Positions 45,701 through 56,268 of a stretch of DNA of 64,000 nt are shown here, one piece after another. Source of the stretch: Clavelina lepadiformis. Its lineage: Eukaryota > Chordata > Ascidiacea > Aplousobranchia > Clavelinidae. Location: assembly GCF_947623445.1 (NCBI RefSeq), contig NC_135241.1:6760501-6824500 (forward strand), written 5' to 3'. Position 1 is the stretch's first letter; the number at the start of each line of letters is the position of its first letter. Under the pieces are notes generated by a model. That model made no database searches, was not told the DNA's origin, and was given only the letters and a program-made list of their open reading frames with translations. A program made the translations under genes and the position numbers.

Positions 45701-48700
45701 CTGTCTGCGGCTACATCTTCAGTTTCAGATACTTTTCCCCCATCACCAGACCATATTGCAAGTAACAGTTGGGTTACATTTGATGAGCAGCAAGCTGTGC
45801 CAGGTAAGCCTAATTGGTGAATATTCACACTAAACTGTCTTCTATTTAAATGTTGACTCAGTTACATGCAATGTTCCCTCTAAGCTGCGCGCGTGCGCAA
45901 ATGCGCACTGCTGACACGGTCTCCGCGCACAGAAAATCTGTGTTGCGCACAAGAAAATAAGCCAACCTGAATTAAAAATAGAATAAACGCATAATAATGG
46001 CCACAGTGCGCACGTGGCACGTCTGATGTTGCTCACAGTGGTCCAAGGGACCGCTCAGGGAGTTAGTGTGTTTGCTCAGACTCGTGAAAAATTAGAGGGA
46101 ACATTGGTTACATGTGTAACCAAATTTTCTCTACCAGGTAAGCTCCCCGCTTAACGGCTAGTCGAATAGCCAGACTGTCTCATTTCTACAAGTCTTTCTT
46201 AGATAAAAACAAGGGTCTTCACTTTATTAAAACCAAACGTAGACTAACTCCACTCGTCCAGCCGAGCGCGACACCTCACAAAACACAAATTCCACGCGCT
46301 GAAGGAATCAACGTGGAACGTAAAACACGATACTAATTTAGCCTTTGGGGTAACTACTTGACACGTCACAAGAGATTTGATAAAAACAGGTGTGCAAGAA
46401 CAAGTAAAAGAACATAAACAACTAAAACACAGCAGCACGTGAACATGCACAAAGAGACAACACAACGCGGATAAATCGATGTATAAAACGTGACGGTGCG
46501 AATAAAAACGAATAAAACGTGACTGATATAAAAACGGTGTATACAAATACTTCTCGTGACATCGCCCCCCCGTTCAGTTCTTTTTCGTCCCCGGAAAAGC
46601 CATCCAACATCCGAGCAAACGACCATCGTTCGCAGCTCCCCGTCAATCGTCTGGCGCTCCGTTGTTGATGAGCACCACGCAACCCAAACCGACCGTCCAG
46701 CTTGTTGAACACCCGTCCCCTGGTGTCGCTGACGACTCCACTGCACAAAAATCACTCGATTGGCTCACCTCGTGATTGCACCGAAACAAACCCACGTCCC
46801 AAATACGCTGCTTGCTGGCTGGAGCAGACTCAGCGGCCTGCTCCTCGGGAGCCGGAGTTTCAGCGGCTTGTTCTGCTGGAGCTGACTCAGTGGCCTGCTC
46901 TTCGGGAGAGGTTTCGGCAGCCTCCTCGGCTGGAGCGGACCCAGCGGCCTGCTCTTCGGGAACCGGAGTTTCAGCAGCTTGTTCTGTTGGAGCGGACTCA
47001 GCGGCCTGCTCTTCGGGAGCTGGAGTTTCAGTAGCTTGTTCTGCTGGAGTGGACTCAGCGGCCTGCTCTTCGGGAGCGGGAGTTTCAGCAGCTTCTTCAG
47101 CTGGAGTAGACTCAGCAGCCTGCTCTTCGGGAGCGGGAGTTTCAGCAGCTTCTTCAGCTGGAGTAGACTCAGCAGCCTGCTCTTCGGGAGCGGGAATTTT
47201 GGCAGCTTCTTCAGCTGGAGCAGACACGGCGGCCTGCTCTTCGTGAGCGGGAGTTTCGGCAGCTTCTTCAGCTGGAGTAGACTCAGCAGCCTGCTCTTCG
47301 GGAGCGGGAGTTTCAGTAGTTTCTACCGCACATATGCGTTTTCGTACAGCGAAAGCCAACGAAGGTATTGCTCTGTCGGCATCGAATTGAGTTCCATTTA
47401 ATACTCGACATTTGTTACTTTCCGTAGAACAAACGGGCGGCCTCGCTTCGGTACCTCTTTTCACCAACTCATCATACTCCAAGTCGAAAAGCGACAAGTC
47501 TCTGCCTCGTACATCCCAGCTTAAATCTTCATCCAAGCTGTTAATTAAAAGGTGCTTCTTTAAAGCAGGATTCGCTTCAATCGTCGTGCAATAAGTATCG
47601 AAGCGATGGAAAAAGCTTAGGAAATCTGCGTTCGGCTCATATTTAGGCGGCGGAATAGCAAAATAGATGGTGGACATCGTGAAACTTCCAAACGTTTATG
47701 GGAATAGTTTCGTTGACTGCGGGATCCTGGCGCGCTCGCCAATTGTAACCAAATTTTCTCTACCAGGTAAGCTCCCCGCTTAACGGCTAGTCGAATAGCC
47801 GGACTGTCTCATTTCTACAAGTCTTTCTTAGATAAAAACAAGGGTCTTCACTTTATTAAAACCAAACGTAGACTAACTCCACTCGTCCAGCCGAGCGCGA
47901 CACCTCACAAAACACAAATTCCACGCGCTGAAGGAATCAACGTGGAACGTAAAACACGATACTAATTTAGCCTTTGGGGTAACTACTTGACACGTCACAA
48001 GAGATTTGATAAAAACAGGTGTGCAAGAACAAGTAAAAGAACATAAACAACTAAAACACAGCAGCACGTGAACATGCACAAAGAGACAACACAACGCGGA
48101 TAAATCGATGTATAAAACGTGACGGTGCGAATAAAAACGAATAAAACGTGACTGATATAAAAACGGTGTATACAAATACTTCTCGTGACACATGCATTTA
48201 ATTTTTGTTGTTTGAAAGTAGTTTACCAATCTGTAAGTAATAATGGTATATGCATTGCTTGATTGCTATATATTATATTATACATTTGTATTGAAATTGT
48301 GATTTATTTGCAAAAAGAAATGGAAGAACAAACCAAGAAAAGCACCAGTAGCATGACGACGCAGTCAAGTCACAGCTCTCAACTCGGAAAAGATCTAATT
48401 CATTCCAGTGTTTCATCTTTGGAAACTGACAAGTAAGTGAAATAAGATAATATGTGTTTGTATCGAAATACTTTGGAAGTGATCGCTCAAATAAAAAGAT
48501 CATGTCAGTTACGTGACCACTTATTTTTCATCCTGAACGTTTTTCTATTTTTTGCATTGAATAACATCTTGGTGAAGTGAAGTTTCCAGATTGCAAGCAG
48601 TTGTTTTTCAGTTCCAAATGTCAGTTTCCTTTGTCTGATAATCTTGCTGATATTTGACCAGTCAGTTCGATTTTCATGGAATACTGATAAAATGAAAGCT

Positions 48701-51700
48701 CAATAATGTCAATTAAAAAACATAATCTCAGCGTCTTTTTGTGTTCCTTAATCTATCACTCAGGCAGAGTTTGCTAACTTGTCAGATGGGGCAATGTTTA
48801 TAGCAAGCCATTGCACCTGGAACCAAGTTGGTTAATCCTGCTTTGAACATATCTCAGTAACACACATACCCCTTGCTAATAGGACTGATTTTTGTCAATT
48901 GCAAGCAAGCATGGTTGTTGGTTATGTTCCTGAGGTTCTACTGTACTGTATATGCTGTAATGTGAATACTAGCAACAGACATATAAATGACGATCTGTGC
49001 TTTGTAGTATAACAAGTGACATGGTGAAAGATGAAGATTCTAGTAATGAACATGACTTGCAATGGAAAGCATCTGCGGCAACATCTCCCACAGGTTCATT
49101 AAAATCTGCAAAGAAGAAGAAAGGAGGTTATCAGCATCTACCTAGTGATTCCGATGAGGAAGGGAAGAAAGGCTCAACCGAAGGTTATTTAATATTCATT
49201 TCTAGGTTTCATATTTAGGAAAAAAATGAAGATAATTACAAAATTTTTTATGCACTACTTTCTGAACTGCATTTTTCATTTACTTTCAAATTGATTTTCC
49301 TGCATATGTCAGCCAGATTGAAATTGACAAAACTTGAAATAATTTGATGTTTAAATTTCCAGTTCTAAGTTTTATGTAATGTGTAATGGTTCTTTGTTTG
49401 ATAAATGTTATCCTGGCAACAATACCAAAGTTTCAGGAAATTTCTTATATGATGTTTAATTTTTAACAAAATGTGTGCTGTAAAATCTGTTGGATTTATT
49501 TTATGAGCTACAATGTTGTTATTTGGTTAGTTCACAGTACTTGTCTCATAGTTTGACTTGTGCCAAATTTGATGTAATTTTTTAGCTTAAGCCTATTGTG
49601 TATGTTAATTAATTAGTTAATTAATTAGTTAATTGTCAACCACTTACATTACTTGCATCTATGGGCAGTTCTCAATTATTAAAATGTTGAAAGTACAGAG
49701 CTGCTTAGTGTAGCCTTACACAACATCTGCTGCATTCATTTCATTGGTTATATACATTTACCCTTCATGTAGCTCCTGGCAAGTAAAATCAATATTGTAC
49801 CCCACTTAAGCTGGTTTAGAGAAGTTAAATTAATAGCTTACTTGTGCTGTGAATTTGAACTGATGTATGATGAGTTGCAGGTTTACAATATATTAAAGCA
49901 ATATATAATCATAAAGCAGCTTTGATATGATGAAAAGAACTGCTTGTTTTGTAGTTATTTTTATTACCCAAGTTAATGTCTTTTTTACAAAAATTAAACA
50001 GATTCTGATGGTGTTGAAATAAAAATTACGGACCTTTCCCCTGAAAAGCCTCTTTCAAGGTGGGCACCAATCCCAAATGATGTTGATGATATTGGCGGCT
50101 CATCTGGAGATGTAAGTGCTCACAATAGTTTGGATGATGATCCCCTTCCAGGTGACCTTGACGATGACATATTTGCACATGACAATAGGTAAAAATAGCA
50201 ACTAAACAAACTATTGTTGTTTTTGAAGTAATCAAAAGTTTTTAGGCACAGAAACAAATATTTCTGTGTTGGCAGGTTGTCTGCTGATATATCTGGGTTG
50301 AAAGGATTTAATCGTGCAGATAAAGGATCACAAAATAATTTAGTAGACTTCTCAGTCTCTGCTGAAAAATTTAATACTTCTCGAGCTGGTAGTATTTGCA
50401 GCAGTGAAGATGATCCTGAGCTGGAAACAGTTTTTGATATGACTGCTCAAGGAGACAGTTTAAAAAGAAAACGTAAGAAGAAAGTGCTCGACATTTCCGC
50501 AGATGACCAAACAACTTTGTCAACTCCAACTTACCAGATTGGAATTGCTAATGACACTTTGCACAGTTCGTCAACAGCTGAAAACTCTGAAGCCAGTTGT
50601 TTTGAGGTCCCAGCCGTCAAGAATGACGTAAAGTCGGAATCAGCTAATACTTCCAGAAATCCGTTTTGGAGATCTTCTCCTCTTGGGGACACAGTTTCTC
50701 TTGCATCTAATACAAGTGAATCTAATCCATTTGATAGGATCCAGTTTCATTCAGCAGCCACTGCAACTCCAGCTCCTGCATCGTCCAAGTCATCTTCAGG
50801 CATTCCTGCACTTCCTCCTCCTCCAACCTCTACAAAATCCAGAAATTTATCTGGGAGTTCTAGGAGAACCAGAACAAGAGAGTCACCCAAAGAAAGTTTA
50901 GTCTATGATACTCAAACTCTTGTTTCAAGAGAATCAGCTAACACCAAAACAACTTTTAAACCTGACTGTGCAAAAGATGATTTGATTCAGCACTCAGTTG
51001 CTGGTACATCTTCTGAGTCAACAACAGAGTTAGATGGAATAAGCCTTTTGGATTTAAACAAGTGTGATGAAAAAGATGACAAGGAAACAAATTTAAAACC
51101 TGATGTTCATGCTGACGAGTATTTGCTACACTCTGGTGCTGATTCTCAACCAGAGACTGAACCTGTGTCTGTCCCTGGTACAAGTCAGAAAGATTCCACA
51201 ATTTTAGAAACGACTCTGTCCATTCTCGATGTGTTTTCAAAACCACCTTTGGATGAACAGTCGTCAATAAACACTAATATTAAAACCTATCCAGTTTTAC
51301 AATCACCAACTGTTTTCCCTGATTTACGAGAAAATTCTTTGAATTCAATTACAAAACTTCAAAAACCAGTGGAAAGTCCATCTTTAGAAAGCCCCCAAGA
51401 AATAGCAAAACATTTAAATGCGAAGAAAATACAGTTTTTAAAGGAAGAGGACATTATTTCAAACAATACTGAGTGGAATATGTTAATGAGGTTTCCTCGG
51501 CAAAAACATTTGATGAGTTCAAGAAAATGGGTGAAAATTTTCATCAGATTGAAACAAGATAAGGTGTTTGATTAGTAATTAATGCAATGCTTTCATACTT
51601 TTATATACTTTTCATAAGTGTGATACTATTTACTAACCTGTAAAAGTTGCATAATACATAGCCCAACTGTACAAGTCATATTCAAATCTTGATTCCCCCC

Positions 51701-54700
51701 CTCTAAGAATAGCCTACTCATTTTATAGGTGACTTACCCAACTTTGGAACTTTACCACACCTCATCCTCGAAGGACCCGTTTTATTTTGTTGAGCTGGCA
51801 AGACAAGACTGGCAACTCACCGAGCCAGTTTTGCAAGCTCGATTTCAGACCAATGACAACGTACAGGGCATGGAACCTGGTGTCCGTAAGAAGAAAGTTC
51901 ATGCTGTCAAGATCCTACGTGTATATTATAAAGAGAAACATGCTTTTGGCAGCGCGCAGGACAAATATCTTACACGGATTCCCGTTGGCTTTAAGGTAAA
52001 AACTTGCACATATTCAATAATTTTGTCGTTAAGACAAAAAACTTGGTGAATGTTATGATATTGTGTAGGCTTGGCCTTCATGTCTTAAGACTTACCATAC
52101 ATTAATACCTGAATTGTATTGGAAGTAACTTGCAGTGCTGTCAATTAACTGGAACGTTTTAGATTGCTTGATTAAAATAACTACTAATTAGGCTGGGAAA
52201 CTCTATGTTGAATTTATCAAACAGCATTGCTGAGTGCTGATTACAAAGGTTATTTAAAAAATGCTTGAAAGGTTGTTATGGAAGATTAATTTTTACAGCA
52301 TTCGGTCAAAGGGAAACAAGAAGTGAAGTTGGGAACCGAAAATTATTCTGAATTGCTAAGTTTGATCCTGGCCGTCAAAAACGCCTCATTCAATGCAAAT
52401 AAGTATGTTCTGATCAGTCAAATATTTTTCTAAGTGTATTATGTTAGGTTATAACCTGTATTGATCAATAGGTTTTACCATTTAACCGTTCCAAAAACTA
52501 TTTACCAATTGCTTAAAATATTGAATATGTTTTATGTTAACAGTTTTGATATTTCTTGCTAAACGCATATTGTTTGAGGTTTTTTATTCCTGCTTTGCTG
52601 TGACGAACTTGTGGTTTATGTGGTTTGGTCTTTAAGCAGACAAACCTGTTGAACCGAAATTAGGTCACTTTATCAGAAGTGCACTGTTGTGTCCCCACAT
52701 ACTTGATTCACTTTGACTTGGTCGTAAAAACAGTAACTTTTGATTTGCTTGCTTGATTGACTGACTGTACGGTTTTTGGTCATGGCTTCAAAAGACATGT
52801 AGGTAAATTGTTATAAGGAATGTGACTTCTCCATGCTGCTTTATAACTTAAAGTATATTACCGTACTAAAAAGATTACAAGTAAACTAAGTTTCTTAATT
52901 TTCATCAGTGTTTACATAGGGATAGCATGCTTGTCTACTGAACAATGTAGCAACTTTCATGCAAAACATTTCTGTAATATTGAAATGTGTAAAAAACTAT
53001 TCTTTGATAAAATACTGTGTAAGAATTAAGTAGTGGGAGGTTGTGGCCTTGTCATCATACTGCATTACCATTGCAAAGAGTGTAATTAGGCTAATTTTTA
53101 CCTGTAATGGTAACCAATTACCATCCAATTGAAATCAACTTTGTGCAATAGCATGTTAATTTTTTACAGTCAAAATTTCTTTTTGGTTTAATAACATTTT
53201 AAATTTTGTTGTAAGGAGCCAGGTTTCTAGTTACTAGTTACTGATGAACGGCATATCACCACATTAACTTGTATAATGTGGTATGCTAGTTGTGTTTGCC
53301 ACATTAGAAGTATTGCGGTCAATGAGTTGTTTAAATGCAGTGCCAGCTTTGTATTTATTAAGTATTTATGACAAGTCATAATTTGATTCTAGGTGGTGTA
53401 TGCCATTATTTATCTGGACAAGTCATCTGTTTGTTTACACTGGTATTTTGTAAGCTTTGTCGTTCACTCACACTCAGTTTGATACAAGTAATGGTGAACG
53501 TACTATTGAAACTTTTGTAGTGTTTTTCTCACAATATTAGCATAGTGCTAGCTACTACACGTTAAAGAAACTATGAAATTAACATAATCGTTTATGGTTG
53601 CATAGGTTTTACATTAGTCTGTTGTGTGTTTTAAGACGGTTGGCATTGGTAAAAGATGTGGCCAATATCAACGACGATGAGCACAAGTCTCTCATGATGT
53701 ATCACTCCAGAGATGAAATTGTGTTTGACTTGCGAGATGAGTGTAGAGTGAGTTGTAAAACCAACATTACACCAAAAAACTTAATTCTTTTATGGTTAAT
53801 TATACAAAACCTAATGTTGCAGACTTGATGCCTGTATCATACCTCATTCATGGGGTAATATTTTAATTAGTTTATTTTATTTAAATGCTGAGCTTAAAAT
53901 TTGAATTTCTTTGTTGTACTAACTATCTTTGATAACTGTGGATACAGTTTCATTTCCTATCAGAGGCAAGTGTCATACCAGTAGCTTTGTAAAAGATTTT
54001 TGTAGTCTGTTGTCTGTCTTTTTTATATTCATACTTTATATATAAAGTAGCTATTTTTACATTTAAAACCCATACGATTTCAATTAAATTGTGCTGCTTT
54101 ATGCATGTTTCAATTTGTCTTGTTGGCAGGCTGTTGTTAGTGCAAATGGAGAGGTGGAAGCGTGTAGTTTGATGGTTCATGTAAATGTCACATCGTTTCT
54201 GTCTGGTGACCCCATGGCTACAGTAACCTTTAATGATATCAAGGTAATATTAATCAGTTGAATTTGCTCAAGATCTTTGTACAATATTTGAACAGCGTTA
54301 TAAGATTCATTGCCAGTAATCCGACAACGGTGTGAAAGTCAGGTTAAACTCGACCAATAACAACGTTGATGCAGGTCGAAAGCCGTGAAGTGGTGAGACG
54401 TGACGACATCATACCGAGCAGTAATGACAAGTGGGTGGAAATTAACGATGTTTCAGTCCATCGTTGTTCAAACGCCGGCTATGATGATCAGTCAGCGTCG
54501 ATAACCTTCTATCCACCCGATTCATGTCGCTTTGAATTGGCAAGGTCGGGTTTGTACGCGAAAGCAGTATTTGCCGTCCCTGTAAAAAGAGAGAAACCTT
54601 CCTAATTTTAAACGAGCAAATGCGGCATACTTACGACCAGTGCAAATAACTTAATTTAATTAGATAACTTACCGTTATTTGAGACCATTTGTAGTTGTAG

Positions 54701-56268
54701 TCGTGTTGACGCGTGTTATGAGAACTCATTTATCATCTAACAAAGAATGTTTACTCTCAGATTGATTCCGAGAATCTACGCCTTAAAATTTTGCGATCAG
54801 CGGTTAATTGCTTGCCGCATGACATGTTTTTATATTCACACAGGTTAACTTGTCCTCATCGTGAACCTGGCCTTCCAGTTATCATACGCGCTTCGGTTCA
54901 AGTGATTGGATGTCAGGTGAAACTTAGATGCGTTTTGCGATCGAACATTGACCACAGTGCTAACAGAAGTACACTGACGCAGGTAATGCTGAGATAAATG
55001 TTTTTTTTGGTTAATTTTGTGCTTTCAACTCATTACCGTCTTTGACATCAACGATGAATATTCTAGTCTAGTACACTTATGCTGAGCGCATGGTACCGTG
55101 ATAATGCCGTTGGTCAGGTCATTAACGATACTTGCTCCTGTTCCGTGGTTCTGCTGAAAAGTAGCCTGCCAAATTTTAACACAAAAGAAATGAAAAGAAA
55201 AGCATCCCAAATGGACAACACGTGCAGATGAGCTCAGTAAGCGGGGTTGGAGAAGAGAGCAATCATGGGCCAATTTTAGTTGAGCGGGGACTTCTTAGCA
55301 CCAGGAGAATTATTCCGATACGTCACCAAGAGCAATGCGTGCTAATTAGGCGCTCAACTCAAGAAGTCTGCATTAACTGACAGGTATCATTTTTTTTTCA
55401 TGCAGGTGCCCTGTGAAGACATGTCCCTGCGCTTCCCTATACCCGATAATTGGGTTCCTGCATTCCGTCGGAACGGAAGACTTCACATGAAGTCTGTGCA
55501 TTCAAAACGGATTGTGAAGCGCCCTCCCACGACACTCGCTTCAAACCGATCAGATGCGGTTGTAACCAGCGCAGTAATGGAAGCTTCTGTGGGTAGTGCA
55601 AAGTATGAGGTGGCACACGGTGCGGTAGTGTGGAAGCTAAAGCGTTTCCCTGAAAAAAATGCCGGTAAGCAAAAAAGCATAATTATAAGATATCTTTACG
55701 AACTGAGTAAGAAATGAATTACATTAAGTATTAAACGATATACACAATTGAATTACTCGCCAAGCACGGCCAGAAGTTGTTTAAATTTCAAACCTAAAAT
55801 AAATTTTCATGGCTTCTGTCGGTTTAACGAAAACATTTCACTTTCAAGCTCAAAACAGCCCACGCGTTTTCTCGTGCGCTCTTCAGTTGGCCTCAGATCG
55901 TGATTTGCCAAACGCTGACGTCATTGATGACGTCAAACGGAAATTTTGTTGGTGCGAGGTGGAATATACGATGGTAAGCAACACTGCATCGAGCGTCTGC
56001 GTTCGTTCCGTGCATCTGCCTAACACAGACCGAGCTGAAAAATTTACATGTTATAGCGCTCATTACTTTTACAAGGTAAGTGGCCTTCTGTCTGATTTAT
56101 AATACGTTTCAGAATTTAGATTAGGAATAGGTCTTTCTCTTAATGACACCGCGCTTTAAAAGTTAGTAATTGATTTTTCTCTGTTTTAATGTTTACTTTT
56201 GTTCGTTTCAGGTCGGTATAAGTGTAAATCACGAACGCGAAGATGGTCGTGGGTGCACAGTTCAATAA
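42782..56268 (+). CDS. Stonin (stoned B-like) endocytic adaptor
   Basis: Fifteen exons: 42782-43216, 45113-45803, 48318-48432, 49008-49183, 50002-50188, 50276-51563, 51729-51995, 52299-52402, 53636-53747, 54130-54243, 54375-54544, 54844-54982, 55406-55664, 55849-56075, 56212-56268. They sum to 4,341 nt (1,446 residues plus stop) with every phase consistent. The N-terminal half is Ser/Pro-rich with two WVTF(E/D)E motifs in exon 2, the WVxF type known in stonins to bind the AP-2 alpha ear, and two NPF motifs in exon 6 (RNPFWR, SNPFDR) expected to bind EH domains. From the end of exon 6 comes the stonin homology domain (LMRFPRQKHLMSSRKW) and then a mu-homology domain (FYPPDSCRFELAR, TLTQVPCEDMSLRFPIP, SAKYEVAHGAVVWKL, YSAHYFYKVGISV). 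Stonins sort synaptotagmin during clathrin-mediated endocytosis. Intron 2 contains two transposons. The donor at 54545 was chosen because it restores the alignment; reading through it gives an early stop. Confidence 0.95.
45869..46106. mobile_element. hAT MITE in stonin intron 2
   Basis: 238 bp with perfect 15-bp terminal inverted repeats CAATGTTCCCTCTAA / TTAGAGGGAACATTG, followed by a GC-rich GCGCGCGTGCGCA stretch. It is flanked by a perfect 8-bp duplication GTTACATG (45861-45868 and 46107-46114). CARTGTTCCCTCTAA ends are characteristic of widespread hAT families in animals. Confidence 0.95.
46115..46561 (-). repeat. 3' LTR of the gag-only element
   Basis: 447 bp; in element orientation it starts TGTCACGAGAAG and ends TTTGGTTACA. 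It abuts the polypurine tract at 46562-46575 and the CATG duplication at its outer side. Confidence 0.95.
46643..47677 (-). CDS. Gag-like protein of the LTR element with 19-residue tandem repeats
   Basis: 344 codons starting MSTIYFAIPPPKYEPNADF. The first about 100 residues resemble a gypsy-type Gag capsid N-terminal part (FLSFFHRFDTYCTTIEANP, KKHLLINSLDEDL). The centre is almost nine copies of a 19-residue unit, ETPAPEEQAAESTPAEEAA with minor variants, encoded by a 57-bp minisatellite. The C terminus is short and without zinc knuckles. No protease, RT or integrase follows, so mobilisation must depend on enzymes of a related autonomous element. The intact frame indicates a young copy. Confidence 0.85.
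   Translation of the reverse strand: MSTIYFAIPPPKYEPNADFLSFFHRFDTYCTTIEANPALKKHLLINSLDEDLSWDVRGRDLSLFDLEYDELVKRGTEARPPVCSTESNKCRVLNGTQFDADRAIPSLAFAVRKRICAVETTETPAPEEQAAESTPAEEAAETPAHEEQAAVSAPAEEAAKIPAPEEQAAESTPAEEAAETPAPEEQAAESTPAEEAAETPAPEEQAAESTPAEQATETPAPEEQAAESAPTEQAAETPVPEEQAAGSAPAEEAAETSPEEQATESAPAEQAAETPAPEEQAAESAPASKQRIWDVGLFRCNHEVSQSSDFCAVESSATPGDGCSTSWTVGLGCVVLINNGAPDD
46816..47321. repeat. 57-bp minisatellite inside the Gag-like frame
   Basis: Just under nine head-to-tail copies of a 57-bp unit (GGAGCGGACTCAGCGGCCTG and following on the plus strand), one copy shortened by one codon. It stays in frame throughout and is GC-rich compared with its surroundings. Confidence 0.9.
47744..48190 (-). 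repeat. 5' LTR of the gag-only element
   Basis: 447 bp, nearly identical to the other LTR. The primer binding site follows immediately on its inner side (47723-47742 on the plus strand) and the CATG duplication lies at 48191-48194. Confidence 0.95.
49606..49638. repeat. TTAATTAG short tandem repeat
   Basis: Four consecutive TTAATTAG/TTAATTAA units in a stonin intron, a small microsatellite-like array. Confidence 0.7.
55112..55150. repeat. SINE-like core, copy in a stonin intron
   Basis: GTCATTAACGATACTTGCTCC with following GTTCCGTGG corresponds to 39419-39450 with about two mismatches. It lies in the intron between exons 12 and 13 of the stonin gene. Confidence 0.5.

Larger units (their letters stand above)
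46115..48190 (-). mobile_element. Young gag-only LTR retrotransposon (TR-GAG type)
   Basis: Two 447-bp LTRs (46115-46561 and 47744-48190) bracket a 1,182-bp interior. The whole is flanked by a 4-bp duplication CATG (46111-46114, 48191-48194). The LTRs begin TG and end CA and I see one difference between them (AGCCAGACTG versus AGCCGGACTG). On the minus strand a polypurine tract (GAACGGGGGGGCGA) abuts the 3' LTR, and TGGCGAGCGCGCCAGGATCC, a plausible tRNA primer site, lies two bases inside the 5' LTR. The only coding sequence is a Gag-like frame; pro and pol are absent. It lies antisense in a stonin intron, and the insertion should be recent. Confidence 0.95.

Noticed and set aside
46776..47401. 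Long plus-strand open frames (Ser/Ala/Cys/Gly-rich) over the minisatellite
   Set aside because: They are antisense shadows of the 57-bp repeat; stop-free frames arise automatically from a repeat whose length is a multiple of three.
46244..48229. Two near-identical minus-strand frames of about 100 codons
   Set aside because: They are the same sequence in the two LTRs and extend to arbitrary ends; there is no protein similarity.
54545..54605. Read-through of stonin exon 11 to a stop after VPVKREKPS
   Set aside because: The donor at 54545 joined to 54844 restores the mu-homology domain in the right length; read-through would truncate it.
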